From the NCBI GenBank assembly GCA_964640125.1, contig CAZXGG010000011.1, forward strand, positions 1 to 64,000: a stretch of DNA of 64,000 nt. The letters run 5' to 3'. The stretch's first letter is position 1. Each line of letters begins with the position of its first letter. Under the pieces are notes generated by a model. It had not been told where the DNA came from and did not search any database. It saw nothing but the letters and a program-made list of their open reading frames with translations. Of the stretch, positions 27,051 to 36,632 are shown piece by piece. A program made the translations under genes and the position numbers. This stretch comes from G020353115 sp964640125 (GTDB lineage Bacteria; Bacteroidota; Bacteroidia; Bacteroidales; VadinHA17).

Positions 27051-27620
27051 GTGGAACTGTTTTCAAATATCAGACTCGGAATTGGAAGATTGGTTCTTCG
27101 CAAAAATCTTAAAAACCTCCAGCGAACCAAGAGAGTTTATAACTTAACAACAGCCAGAAAAATTGGTATCCTGTTTGACGGAACCAGGGAAGAAAATTTC
27201 GACCGGGTGCTGGAATTCTATAAATTTCTGAAGGAGAAAGGGATCAATACCCATGTGCTTGGATATGTCCATTCAAAGGAACTGCCGGATAAATACCTCT
27301 TCAAGAAAGATTTTTACTTCATCATGAAGAAGAATATCAACTGGTATTACAGACCTGTATCTGAAGATGTGGAGAAGTTTGTTAACAGTAACTTTGATAT
27401 TCTAATCGACCTTAACCTGGTTGAGGAGTTTCCATGCCAGTTTCTCATCGCTATATCTCATGCACATTTCAAGGTGGGTAAATTTACGAGCACCGAAGGA
27501 TTCTATGACTTCATGATACACATCGATAAAGGAAAAAAGATTGATTACTTCATCGAACAGGTCAAACACTACCTGGAAGTGATCAACAGGCCTGAATTAT
27601 CGTCAACACTGCTGCAATAA
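27051..27620 (+). CDS. DUF6913 family protein
   Basis: A 189-residue cytoplasmic protein with no signal or membrane segment, starting with GTG (MELFSNIRLGIGRLVL). The conserved part VYNLTTARKIGILFDG and the later NSNFDILIDLNL are typical of this Bacteroidota-only family, which usually sits directly before dapA. The function is unknown. The stop is 15 bases from the dapA start, so the pair is one transcript. Confidence 0.85.
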   Translation: MELFSNIRLGIGRLVLRKNLKNLQRTKRVYNLTTARKIGILFDGTREENFDRVLEFYKFLKEKGINTHVLGYVHSKELPDKYLFKKDFYFIMKKNINWYYRPVSEDVEKFVNSNFDILIDLNLVEEFPCQFLIAISHAHFKVGKFTSTEGFYDFMIHIDKGKKIDYFIEQVKHYLEVINRPELSSTLLQ

Positions 27621-27635
27621 AATTGCTATACATCC

Positions 27636-28526
27636 ATGAAAAAGTTTATCGGAACAGGCGTAGCCATTATCACCCCGTTTAAAAGTGATTCCAGCATCGA
27701 TTTTCAATCATTAAGCAACCTGGTGGATTTTCTGGTTAAAAACAAAGTCAATTACCTGGTTATTCTGGGTACAACGGGAGAATCCGTCACACAGGCAAAA
27801 AAAGAGAAACGGGCTGTAGTCGATTGTGTGATTGAAGTCAACAATAACAGGGTACCTGTCGTTGTGGGAATAGGAGGAAATAACACCCTGGATATCGTAA
27901 AAAATATTAAAAAATGCCGGTTGGAGGGTATCGATGGAATCTTGTCGGTTGCTCCCTATTACAACAAACCGGGACAAAAAGGGATTTACCTGCATTATAA
28001 AGTCATTGCCGAACATTCACCCGTCCCCGTTATTGTTTACAATGTACCCGGAAGAACTGGCATTAATATTACAGCAGAGACGACATTGAAACTTGCGCAC
28101 GATTTCTCAACGATTGTTGCCGTTAAGGAAGCTTCCGGAAATTTTGAACAGATGGGCATGATCATACGGGACAGGCCGGATGATTTCCTGGTTATATCCG
28201 GCGATGATTCTACAACCCTTCCGCTGATCGCCCTCGGAGGAGATGGTGTTATCTCAGTACTAGCCAATGCCTATCCGATGGAATGGTCAGAAATGGTCAC
28301 GCTTGCGCTGGCGGGCAAGTTTGATGCTGCCCGGGACATTCATTACCGGTTTACGGATCTTATCCAGGCACTCTTTGTTGAGGGAAATCCAGCCGGGATC
28401 AAAGCGGTTATGGCAAATGCTGGTCTGGTCAAGAATTACCTGAGGCTTCCGTTAACTCCTGTCAGCCGGGGGACTTACTCTAACATTTCCAGGCTGGTTG
28501 AAGAGATCGAAGTTAGCCGGAAATAA
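27636..28526 (+). CDS. dapA: 4-hydroxy-tetrahydrodipicolinate synthase
   Basis: A 296-residue aldolase-type enzyme that condenses pyruvate with aspartate semialdehyde in lysine and diaminopimelate synthesis. GTTGES is at 45-50, the catalytic Tyr135 in YNVPGRTG and the Schiff-base Lys164 in VAVKEASGN are in place. It has the standard length and is cotranscribed with the DUF6913 gene. Confidence 0.97.
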   Translation: MKKFIGTGVAIITPFKSDSSIDFQSLSNLVDFLVKNKVNYLVILGTTGESVTQAKKEKRAVVDCVIEVNNNRVPVVVGIGGNNTLDIVKNIKKCRLEGIDGILSVAPYYNKPGQKGIYLHYKVIAEHSPVPVIVYNVPGRTGINITAETTLKLAHDFSTIVAVKEASGNFEQMGMIIRDRPDDFLVISGDDSTTLPLIALGGDGVISVLANAYPMEWSEMVTLALAGKFDAARDIHYRFTDLIQALFVEGNPAGIKAVMANAGLVKNYLRLPLTPVSRGTYSNISRLVEEIEVSRK

Positions 28527-28611
28527 AATTGGGATTGCCTTTGGCAGTTAATTGTTAATTGGGTGAAATCCGAAATAATAAAATCCCTTCCTTTTAAGGA
28601 CATTCTCAAGA

Positions 28612-28745
28612 GGCTGTCTCAAAAGCCAAATTTTTAGTCATCCTGAACTTGATTCAGGATCTTATACGATTGATTATTAATATGTTGAGATTCTGATCCG
28701 CCGATGGCGGACAGAATGACGATCTTTGGGACTTTTGAGACAGCC
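28612..28745 (-). mobile_element. MITE-like element, copy 1
   Basis: 134 bp bounded by perfect 14-bp terminal inverted repeats GGCTGTCTCAAAAG / CTTTTGAGACAGCC. With one mismatch the homology extends to CAAG on both sides. The interior has two hairpins, one around ATCCTGAA...TTCAGGAT and one around ATTCTG...CAGAAT with the insert TCCGCCATCGGCGGA. It has no coding capacity. The second copy, in the opposite orientation, is at 35698-35828. Confidence 0.85.
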
Positions 28746-28812
28746 CCTTGATATATTACGAGACATTTCGTGTAAAAAAAAACAAACCTGATGTTTCTGG
28801 TTAACCGGATAT

Positions 28813-28840
28813 TAAGACGCCCAGGTTGGGCGTCTCTACA
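28813..28840 (-). repeat. GTAGAGACGC palindrome, copy 2
   Basis: On the minus strand GTAGAGACGC CCAACCTGGG CGTCTT, the same core as copy 5 at 56101-56129. The left arm on the plus strand is degenerate. Confidence 0.75.
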
Positions 28841-28860
28841 ATAGTTGAAAAGGCGGCACT

Positions 28861-28975
28861 CTCTCACAACTCACTACTCACTTCTCTTCGTCTCAAAGTC
28901 TCACAGTCACATCGTCTCTCCGTCCCCCAGTCACATCATCTTTTTTTTTACCGAGAACCGAGCACCTGAAAAAAG
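28861..28975. repeat. CT-rich pseudo-tandem tract
   Basis: Variations on CTCACAGTCACATCGTCTC followed by ACCGAGAACCGAGCACC. Very similar text is at 49690-49850, and related tracts are at 21560-21600, 29140-29270 and 39228-39330. Confidence 0.6.
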
Positions 28976-29271
28976 TCATTTGGTTAGTAGTTATTAAGTT
29001 ATTGAGTACATCGATGTAAACCTTTGATTTAAAGGTATTTGTCTGATTTTTTTGTTTAATACCTTGCCACCAATTTTCAAGTTTTCCATTCAGACACCTT
29101 AATAACCTAATAACTTAATAACCCACTAACTTTATCCATTTATTTCACACTTCTCCTCTCTGACTCACCGTCTCTCAGTCACTTCGTCACACAGTCACTC
29201 ACCTCTCACTACTCTATGCCACTTGCCCCATACTCTATGCTAATGCCTCACTCATCATTCATCATTCCCCC

Positions 29272-32200
29272 TCATCTTCCCGGTGGTGCCGTAGCCTCTG
29301 TCCCTCCCGCTCTGCCATGACAATGTTTATATTTTTTCCCGCTTCCACAGGGACACGGGTCATTCCTTCCAACCTTCTTATCAGCTCTTACGGGTTGGGC
29401 TTTCTGCGGTTGTGGGGGACCACCTGCGGTTGATTCACCTTCAGAATAGGAAGGAACATCGGTTTTTGTGGTCCTGAGATTGCTCATATCCAATTTTCTT
29501 CTCCGTTCGGCTTCACGCACCTGGTTCGGATCAGTGATGGGTATATGTCCCTTCATCAGGGTTGCGATCACATCCCTGTTGATCCGGTTTATCATGATTT
29601 TGAACAACTCGAAGGATTCGAATTTATAGATCAGCAACGGGTCTTTCTGCTCGTAGGTTGCCGCCTGAACCGATTGACGCAGATCATCCATTTCCCTGAG
29701 GTGTTCTTTCCACGCCTCATCAATGGTCATCAGGATTACCGATTTCTCATAGGATTTTACCAGCTCCTTCCCTTTCGTCTCTGCAGATTTCTGCAAATTG
29801 GTAATCACCTGGAACACTTTTGTTCCGTCAGAAATAGGGACGACAATATTTTCATATACGTGCGACTGTTTTTCATACACCTCTTTGATTACCGGAAAGG
29901 CTTGTGCTGCTATCGCCTCTTCTTTCCGGCTATAGGTATCGATCACCACATTGTTGATGGCTTCAACAATCTCATCGGGATTAACCTTCAGGAACTCTTC
30001 AGCCGGCATGGGGGACTCAATGGAGAGGGTACGCATCAGCTCAAAGCTGAAATTCTCAAAGTCTCCAACGCCATGGTGTTCATCAACCAGGTTTTCGGAA
30101 ACATCATACATCATATTGGCGATATCCACTTCCAGCCGTTCACCGAGCAGGGCATGCCTTCTTTTTGTATAGATCACCTCGCGTTGTGAGTTCATCACAT
30201 CATCGTATTCCAGGAGTCTTTTCCGGATCCCGAAATTATTCTCTTCCACTTTTTTCTGTGCTCGTTCGATGGATCTTGAGATCATCGGGTGTTGGATCAC
30301 CTCCCCTTCTTTCAGTCCCATCCTGTCCATGATACCGGCAATTCTCTCCGATCCGAACAGGCGCATCAGGTCGTCTTCCAGCGAGACAAAAAACTGGGAT
30401 GAGCCCACGTCTCCTTGTCTTCCTGAGCGGCCGCGAAGCTGCCTGTCAACCCTTCGGGATTCGTGCCTTTCCGTTCCAACGATAGCCAGACCACCTGCTT
30501 TTTTTACTTCTTCGGTCAGCTTGATATCGGTACCACGCCCTGCCATGTTGGTCGCAATGGTTACTGTTCCGGTTTTCCCTGCTTCAGCAACAATATCTGC
30601 TTCGCGCTGGTGGAGTTTGGCATTCAACACGTTATGCTTTATCCCCTTCATTTTCAACATCCTGCTCAGCAGCTCGGAGATCTCAACGGAGGTTGTACCC
30701 ACCAGTACCGGTCGCCCGTTATTCACCAGGTTGACGATCTCATCAATAACCGCGTTGTATTTCTCCCGTTTTGTTTTGTACACAAGGTCTTCACGGTCAT
30801 CCCGGATAACCGGCCTGTTCGTAGGAATAACAACTACATCCAGCTTATAGATGTTCCAGAGTTCTCCGGCTTCTGTTTCAGCGGTTCCTGTCATTCCGGC
30901 AAGCTTCTGGTACATTCTGAAATAGTTCTGCAGGGAGATGGTGGCGAAGGTCTGGGTGGCAGCTTCCACCTTAACCCTCTCCTTCGCTTCAATCGCCTGG
31001 TGCAATCCGTCCGAATACCTTCTGCCCTCCATGATCCGCCCGGTTTGTTCATCGACGATCTTCACCTTGTTTTCAATGACAACGTATTCCACATCCTTCT
31101 CAAACAGGCTGTATGCTTTCAGCAGTTGGTTCATTGTATGCACCCGCTCTGATTTGACAGCATAATCCTGGATAAGCTTGTCTTTGGCTTTGAATTTTTC
31201 TTTTTCCGGGATGTCCGACTTTTCAATTTCAGCAATCTCTCCACCGACGTCAGGCAGGATAAAAAAACTGGCATCTTCAGAGGAGGTTGTGATCAGATCG
31301 ATGCCTTTCTCCGTCAGTTCGATGGTATTCTGTTTTTCATCGATGATGAAATAGAGGTCATCCGTCACCTTGTACATCTCCTTGCTGTTGTTCTGCATGT
31401 AAAAGTTTTCCGTTTTCAGCATCCGCGATTTCATTCCCTCCTCGCTCAGGAATTTGATCAGCGCGCTGTTTTTCGGAAGTCCTTTAAATGCCCTCAGCAG
31501 GAGCAATCCGCCCTTTTCGTTATCGCCATCAGCGATAAGCTTTTTAGAATCTGCCAGCACCTGGTTGACCAGTTTTCGCTGGGCACTCACCAGTTTTTCC
31601 ACTTTGGGTTTGAGCTCATCAAACTCGCTGGTATCGCTTTTGGGTGTGGGGCCCGAAATAATAAGGGGTGTACGGGCGTCATCAATCAGGACTGAATCGA
31701 CCTCGTCCACAATGGCATAGTTGTGTTTCCGTTGCACCAGGTCTTCGGGGTTTATCGCCATATTATCCCGCAGGTAATCAAAGCCAAATTCATTGTTGGT
31801 CCCATAGGCTACGTCAGCCTGATATGCTTTTCTGCGATCGCTGGAATTGGGCTGGTGTTTATCAATGCAGTCCACCGAAAAGCCGTGAAATTCGAAAAGT
31901 GGTCCCATCCACTCCGAGTCACGTTTCGCCAGGTAATCATTCACGGTAACGATATGAACACCCCTTCCCGTCATCGCATTCAGGAATACAGGCAGTGTGG
32001 CGACCAGTGTTTTCCCTTCACCGGTTGCCATTTCAGCAATTTTCCCCTCGTGTAGAACCACTCCCCCGATGAGCTGTACATCATAATGTACCATGTCCCA
32101 GGTGATCATGTTGCCCCCTGCTATCCAGGAGTTTTTCCAGATGGCCTTATCTCCTTTAATGATGATGCTATCCCGGTTTGCTGCCAGGTCACGGTCGAAC

Positions 32201-32607
32201 TGGGTAGCAGTCACTTCCACCGATTCATTCTCTTTAAACCGTTTGGCAGTCTCTTTTACAATGGAAAAGGCAACCGGCAGGACCTCATCGAGCACTTCTG
32301 AAAGCTTCTCAACAATCGCTGCTTCAATCTTATCAATGCTGTTGTATATCTCTTCTTTCTCGTCCATACCCGTCTCTTCCGCCTCCAGCTTCTCCTTCAA
32401 CTGCTTAATTTCCTGCTCTTCTTCCTGGACGCTGTTGCGAACATATTCCTTTATTTCCAGGGTTTTCTTTCGAAGATCATCGTTTGATAAAACGGTGATC
32501 TTTTCATATTCCAGGTTGATCTTCTCAACGTACGGGCTGATCTGCCTCAGGTCTCTTTCTGCTTTATTTCCAAGGATCTTACCCAGAAAACCATTTAAAA
32601 TGCTCAT
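29272..32607 (-). CDS. secA: Protein translocase ATPase SecA
   Basis: A 1111-residue motor that drives unfolded preproteins through SecYEG. Walker A ATGEGKT is at 194-200, the DEVDSVLIDDARTPLIISG segment follows, and the second helicase half has TNMAGRGTDIKL and GRSGRQGD. The C-terminal zinc-binding tail CPCGSGKKYKHCH (1085-1097) contacts SecB and lipids. The protein is longer than the E. coli form (901) because of inserted segments near residues 60-110 and 350-460, which is normal in Bacteroidota. Confidence 0.97.
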   Translation of the reverse strand: MSILNGFLGKILGNKAERDLRQISPYVEKINLEYEKITVLSNDDLRKKTLEIKEYVRNSVQEEEQEIKQLKEKLEAEETGMDEKEEIYNSIDKIEAAIVEKLSEVLDEVLPVAFSIVKETAKRFKENESVEVTATQFDRDLAANRDSIIIKGDKAIWKNSWIAGGNMITWDMVHYDVQLIGGVVLHEGKIAEMATGEGKTLVATLPVFLNAMTGRGVHIVTVNDYLAKRDSEWMGPLFEFHGFSVDCIDKHQPNSSDRRKAYQADVAYGTNNEFGFDYLRDNMAINPEDLVQRKHNYAIVDEVDSVLIDDARTPLIISGPTPKSDTSEFDELKPKVEKLVSAQRKLVNQVLADSKKLIADGDNEKGGLLLLRAFKGLPKNSALIKFLSEEGMKSRMLKTENFYMQNNSKEMYKVTDDLYFIIDEKQNTIELTEKGIDLITTSSEDASFFILPDVGGEIAEIEKSDIPEKEKFKAKDKLIQDYAVKSERVHTMNQLLKAYSLFEKDVEYVVIENKVKIVDEQTGRIMEGRRYSDGLHQAIEAKERVKVEAATQTFATISLQNYFRMYQKLAGMTGTAETEAGELWNIYKLDVVVIPTNRPVIRDDREDLVYKTKREKYNAVIDEIVNLVNNGRPVLVGTTSVEISELLSRMLKMKGIKHNVLNAKLHQREADIVAEAGKTGTVTIATNMAGRGTDIKLTEEVKKAGGLAIVGTERHESRRVDRQLRGRSGRQGDVGSSQFFVSLEDDLMRLFGSERIAGIMDRMGLKEGEVIQHPMISRSIERAQKKVEENNFGIRKRLLEYDDVMNSQREVIYTKRRHALLGERLEVDIANMMYDVSENLVDEHHGVGDFENFSFELMRTLSIESPMPAEEFLKVNPDEIVEAINNVVIDTYSRKEEAIAAQAFPVIKEVYEKQSHVYENIVVPISDGTKVFQVITNLQKSAETKGKELVKSYEKSVILMTIDEAWKEHLREMDDLRQSVQAATYEQKDPLLIYKFESFELFKIMINRINRDVIATLMKGHIPITDPNQVREAERRRKLDMSNLRTTKTDVPSYSEGESTAGGPPQPQKAQPVRADKKVGRNDPCPCGSGKKYKHCHGRAGGTEATAPPGR

Positions 32608-32644
32608 TATATATGGGATTTTTTCGTCTGATGTTAACAGGGTG

Positions 32645-32652
32645 CAAATTTA
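32645..32652 (-). promoter_or_regulatory. Candidate -7 box for secA
   Basis: TAAATTTG on the minus strand, an exact TAnnTTTG match 38 bases before the secA start. The -33 region is T-rich but has no TTTG. Confidence 0.45.
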
Positions 32653-32752
32653 ACTCATTTTAACGGATAATAAAAAGGGGTGAATGCTTCTTTCTTCTAT
32701 GCCAGCAGGCTCACCCGGCAGGCATGCAGGAAGATGTGTTGAAAAGGAAATG

Positions 32753-35275
32753 TCAATTCGATTTTATTATTTTCAGGAGAGCCATTTTATCTCCCGATGA
32801 AACGGTGATGAGATAGATACCGGGGTCATTCCCGGAAAGATCAATCCTTTCCTGGAAGGTTTCGCCGGTCACTCTGAACTCCTTGCTGAACAGCTCTCTT
32901 CCAAGAATATCGGTTATAATCACGTTCACACCCTGGATGCCCTGTTCCAGGCGCCCCTCAAGGGTGACGATCCCGGATACGGGGTTTGGAAAAACGCGGA
33001 TATCATGATCCACAAACAGATCGTTCCCGGTGCCCGACAGATCACCCTGGATCCTGATGTTATCAATCACCCAGCCCCAGCCATATGCAAAAGCATCCGA
33101 GTAGAGGCGGAAACGGATCAGGACCTCCTCTCCCCCATTGAATTCATCTTCAGCCAGCAGGTTAATCATGCGCTCACGGTACATGTTTGAAGCACCCAGT
33201 GCTTCTGAATTACCATCATTCAGGGTCGAATTGTATGTGGAGAGCCAGAGGGTGTTTATCCTGGAATCATAACCCGGAAATAGCGGATACCAGGTCGATC
33301 CCATATCCTTTGATCCTTCCACAATGATATAATCCCAGAACTCGTAATCGCCGAATACCGTTCCAGTCTCACCCGGCTCAACAAGGACGATCTCATCGAA
33401 CGCCATCCAGGCATCGCTCTCTTTCAGGATGATCGGATAGGTCAGGATCGCTTCGTATTCGATTGACTTATTGGCATCACCGGTCTGTTCATAAGGGTGC
33501 CGGGTGTGTAATGCCGGATTGGTAAAACCGGCCGGGGAATCAATGGAAAAGCCGTTCTTTAGAAAATCATCCGCTGCTCCATCGAAATCATTCTCATAAG
33601 CATCCACCGGGTCATTAATCTTTTCAACGGTAAAAACATAATATCCTGAATCGGGAATGGTTGCCGAGTTCCCTGAGGCCGAAGCGTCGACCGCTGTGAT
33701 GCGGTAGCGTATCGTATCACCCACGGCAAGGGTTGCCCCTTCAAAATTCAGGTATCCCTGGTATGTGGGCTTAAATGCAACCGGCATCGTGACCGGATCC
33801 ATCGCTGTTTCATTGATCAGGTAGTCGATATAGACCGAATCAACTCCCAGGTTATCCCTCACATCAGCCCTGAATTTCAGGGAATCCTGGCTTAGCAGCA
33901 TGTAGGGAACCGGTTCGTGCTCAATGACCGGTTTCACGGTGTCCTTACCAATAAAAAAACGGTGGTTTATCTCCGGTGCTGTCGCCGGATCGCGGTAAAT
34001 GCGGTCGAAGTAATCGGTAACGGCAAGGTAATAAGAAACATATATTCCTGTATCGGAAACCGGGATATCAGCCGTGTACTCATCCGGGTTTCCGGTTTCG
34101 GTTAACATGATGCTATCATGCGTGGCAAAACCGTCAGTTGAATAATAGACATACCCGCCATCTGACGTGATGGATGTATCGCTGGTGATCGTTGCCGTGA
34201 CGGTAAAGGGCTCCTCCAGGTTCTCCACATCCAGCAGTGTGTCGTGTTCAATGTAGGTGTGTACCCATCCGATCTCAGCAAACATGGCCAGGACAATCGG
34301 TCCCGGGTTGTGTATCGCTTCCCCTCTATTGATAAACGGGGTCATCAGGGCGTTCTGGCTTGCACCGGGAAAGGTTCCTTCATTCAAATGCGAAATGCTT
34401 GATCCCGGGTCAAACTCCCCGGGTGCATATAACCTGGGAGCCTGGCCCCCATTAGCTATGCGTGCAATGGGACTGCTGAAATAGAGGTTGTTGCTTTCGT
34501 ACTGATCCAGCAGTTCTGCGGACGGGTTCTCGAACAATGCAGTATCGATCAGCTGCTGCCCCCCTCCATTCTCAATGAAATGGTCGAAATAGATGGTTAA
34601 ACCCGAAGTGTACCCCCAATATCCATTTCCGTTATACTCCCCCATGGTGCTGTAGAATCCAAGACCATGACACATTTCATGAAGGGCAACCGTTACCAGG
34701 TCAAATTGATCCACCGGTGTATCTCCGTCGGTTCCAAAATACCAGTCCTGGTCACTGTTTAACACCATTTCAATCTCAAAATCATCCGGATCATTCAGCT
34801 CCCTCCTTGCCATCTTCTCAGCGATGGGGATGGGATAGAGTGCATTGGCTTCATACGCTCCGACGGTACTGCCCCGAATAATGTTTGAAGGATTCAGATA
34901 GGTGCTTCCCAGGGTTCCGCTTCCTAAATTAGACCATGTTGCAGTGACATTGATATCCACCGGGGATTCAATGAGGGTTGACCAGATAGCTACAGCAAAC
35001 AGATATGCATTTTTTGCTTCAATGGGAAAATCGTATGTTTTTACCTTGATGGTACTGCCCCCTTTTGATTTCTCCCTGGCTTTGTAGAACTGTTCAGGCG
35101 GCGGGATGTATATCCTTCTCGGATTATTACCGGCATAACAGCTTCGTACGATCAGATCACTGTTGCTCTTCAATCGTTCACCCTCGGGAACGCGCTGTCC
35201 ATGCAGTTCCCTGGTTCCTGCGATCACAAAAACCAGCAGAACAATCCCGGTCAGAATATCTCTGTTTCGCTTCAT
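32753..35275 (-). CDS. T9SS-exported metalloprotease-like protein
   Basis: An 840-residue protein with a signal peptide (MKRNRDILTGIVLLVFVIAG). Residues 80-330 look like a zinc peptidase with VALHEMCHGLGF: His199, Glu200, His203 and Gly206 fit HExxHxxG, but the position of a third metzincin His is Ser209, so the third ligand is not obvious. Beta-sandwich modules follow (about 345-545), then a jelly-roll region with a WGWVIDNIRIQGD ending (about 560-755), and a type A T9SS sorting domain starting VFPNPVSGIV. Likely cell-surface or secreted. It precedes secA by 145 bp on the same strand. Confidence 0.8.
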   Translation of the reverse strand: MKRNRDILTGIVLLVFVIAGTRELHGQRVPEGERLKSNSDLIVRSCYAGNNPRRIYIPPPEQFYKAREKSKGGSTIKVKTYDFPIEAKNAYLFAVAIWSTLIESPVDINVTATWSNLGSGTLGSTYLNPSNIIRGSTVGAYEANALYPIPIAEKMARRELNDPDDFEIEMVLNSDQDWYFGTDGDTPVDQFDLVTVALHEMCHGLGFYSTMGEYNGNGYWGYTSGLTIYFDHFIENGGGQQLIDTALFENPSAELLDQYESNNLYFSSPIARIANGGQAPRLYAPGEFDPGSSISHLNEGTFPGASQNALMTPFINRGEAIHNPGPIVLAMFAEIGWVHTYIEHDTLLDVENLEEPFTVTATITSDTSITSDGGYVYYSTDGFATHDSIMLTETGNPDEYTADIPVSDTGIYVSYYLAVTDYFDRIYRDPATAPEINHRFFIGKDTVKPVIEHEPVPYMLLSQDSLKFRADVRDNLGVDSVYIDYLINETAMDPVTMPVAFKPTYQGYLNFEGATLAVGDTIRYRITAVDASASGNSATIPDSGYYVFTVEKINDPVDAYENDFDGAADDFLKNGFSIDSPAGFTNPALHTRHPYEQTGDANKSIEYEAILTYPIILKESDAWMAFDEIVLVEPGETGTVFGDYEFWDYIIVEGSKDMGSTWYPLFPGYDSRINTLWLSTYNSTLNDGNSEALGASNMYRERMINLLAEDEFNGGEEVLIRFRLYSDAFAYGWGWVIDNIRIQGDLSGTGNDLFVDHDIRVFPNPVSGIVTLEGRLEQGIQGVNVIITDILGRELFSKEFRVTGETFQERIDLSGNDPGIYLITVSSGDKMALLKIIKSN

Positions 35276-35325
35276 GCCTGTTATCTCTTCAATCTTCGAG
35301 CCAAAAATACGGAAAAAATAATTGC

Positions 35326-35357
35326 AAGATAAAAGATAAAAGTAAAAAGATAAAAGT
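35326..35357 (-). repeat. 32-bp AT-rich dispersed repeat, copy B (intergenic)
   Basis: The exact reverse complement of the copy at 39546-39577, lying 50 bp upstream of the metalloprotease-like gene start. Confidence 0.8.
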
Positions 35358-35697
35358 AATAAGAGGCTAAGGCGAAGGCTAAGGAGAAAGAGACGTATTT
35401 TGGATGCGCCATAGTCCCAAAGGTGGCATAGTCATTCCAACGGAAGATCACTATGTGAGCGTGCCTTCGGCAAAGGAGACGATGAGAGGGAAAAGGAAAC
35501 AGGTGCTGGGTAAAAGTGGTGAGATCCGCCCTCGTTACCTCCTTCGTTAAAACTACGGAGGGCAAAGCTGGTTGCTGCCCTCCCGACTGAACGTCGTTCC
35601 CGACCGGATGAACCGTTCGGACGGTCGGGCGGGGTTGCTGGGTGAAATCAAAATCCATGAAATACACCGGCGGGGTATAAGGTATAATAATAAATAG

Positions 35698-35828
35698 GGG
35701 GCTGTCTCAAAAGTCCCAAAGATCGTCATTCTGAAATTTTTTCAGAATCTCAACATATTAATAATCAATCGTATAAGATCCTGAATCAAGTTCAGGATGA
35801 CTAAAAATTTGGCTTTTGAGACAGCCCC
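35698..35828 (+). mobile_element. MITE-like element, copy 2
   Basis: 131 bp with perfect 16-bp terminal inverted repeats GGGGCTGTCTCAAAAG / CTTTTGAGACAGCCCC. It is nearly identical to the reverse complement of copy 1 except in one hairpin loop, where AAATTTTTT replaces the TCCGCC-GGCGGA palindrome. Confidence 0.88.
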
Positions 35829-36043
35829 GTTGTTGAATTGCACCAAACAAACGGTCAACTGCTCAGCGCTTCAACAGGAAATCGCTCCATGGACCGGCAA
35901 ATGCCAAACTTCAATTAGAAAAAATAACATATCCTGAATGTTTTTGACAAAACAACATGGAACCACTTGGGACAATTTGGAACGACCCATTCCAAATTCA
36001 ACAATCACTGGCTAGCCGCTTCCACATAAACCATATGACTATT

Positions 36044-36068
36044 GAACCGAACGAAGTGAGCTCACGAG
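36044..36068 (-). repeat. Dispersed repeat around GTGAGCTC, copy 2
   Basis: Inverted relative of 26211-26236. Confidence 0.65.
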
Positions 36069-36161
36069 TCCGCCGGTAGGCGGATGAGTAATAACCATTG
36101 TTTGACAAACGTATGACTATTGTTTGACACGTGTTGCAACAAATCTTATTACCTTTACCAT

Positions 36162-36632
36162 ATGAACCGGACCTTAAACAGCATAACAATCCTTAGCCTG
36201 ATCCTTGGGATCTTACTTTTCTCCTCCTGTGCGAGCCAGAGGGGGTTAACGGAAAAGAATATCGTCATATCAATAGAAACCACTCCTTGCATGGGGGATT
36301 GTCCGGTTTTTCAAGCAGCGATCTACACCAACGGGCAGGTCATTTATGAGGGCAAGGAGCATGTGGAAAAGATCGGGCGGTATACCGGCAGGCTATCCCG
36401 AAAGGAGTTGAAACAGCTCCGGCTTTCATTTGACGAAGCCGGTTTCTTCTCCTTGCAGGATGAGTATGTCGAACCCTGGACAGACCTGCCGACTACCTGG
36501 ATCCATTACTCCGATGGTAGCCGACAGAAAAAGATCAAAGACTATTCCGGCGCCCCGGAGGCGTTGAAGAAACTGGAGGAGAAGGTGATGGAGGCGCTGA
36601 ACCGGGTTGCCTGGGAAAAGGTAAGTAAATAG
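36162..36632 (+). CDS. DUF6438 lipoprotein
   Basis: A 156-residue lipoprotein (lipobox LLFSSC, Cys23). The Met at 36162 is chosen over an upstream in-frame Met at 36120, which would put 14 residues of Cys/Tyr-rich sequence before the signal peptide. The mature domain has the family motifs ETTPCMGDCPVF (about 38-49) with a Cys pair, IYTNGQVIYEG and the late WIHYSDGS. The function of DUF6438 is not known. It stands alone. Confidence 0.8.
   Translation: MNRTLNSITILSLILGILLFSSCASQRGLTEKNIVISIETTPCMGDCPVFQAAIYTNGQVIYEGKEHVEKIGRYTGRLSRKELKQLRLSFDEAGFFSLQDEYVEPWTDLPTTWIHYSDGSRQKKIKDYSGAPEALKKLEEKVMEALNRVAWEKVSK

Larger units (their letters stand above)
28527..29271. other. Gene-free gap with MITE-like element and CT-rich tracts
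   Basis: No gene is seen between dapA and secA, whose ends converge. The gap holds the MITE-like element 28612-28745, a GTAGAGACGC relative, CT-rich pseudo-tandem tracts at 28861-28975 and 29140-29270, and TTAATAACTTAATAACC-type low complexity at 28985-29010 and 29098-29130. Confidence 0.75.
35276..36161. other. Gene-free gap with MITE-like element and other repeats
   Basis: No gene. It holds the inverted 32-bp AT-rich repeat (35326-35357), a Pro/Gly-coding GC-rich stretch with several short palindromes (35500-35640), MITE copy 2 (35698-35828), a TGGACCGGCAAATGCC segment related to 26249 and 26819, the GTGAGCTC repeat (36044-36068) and an immediately adjacent GTCCGCC-GGTAGGCGGAT hairpin. Confidence 0.7.
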
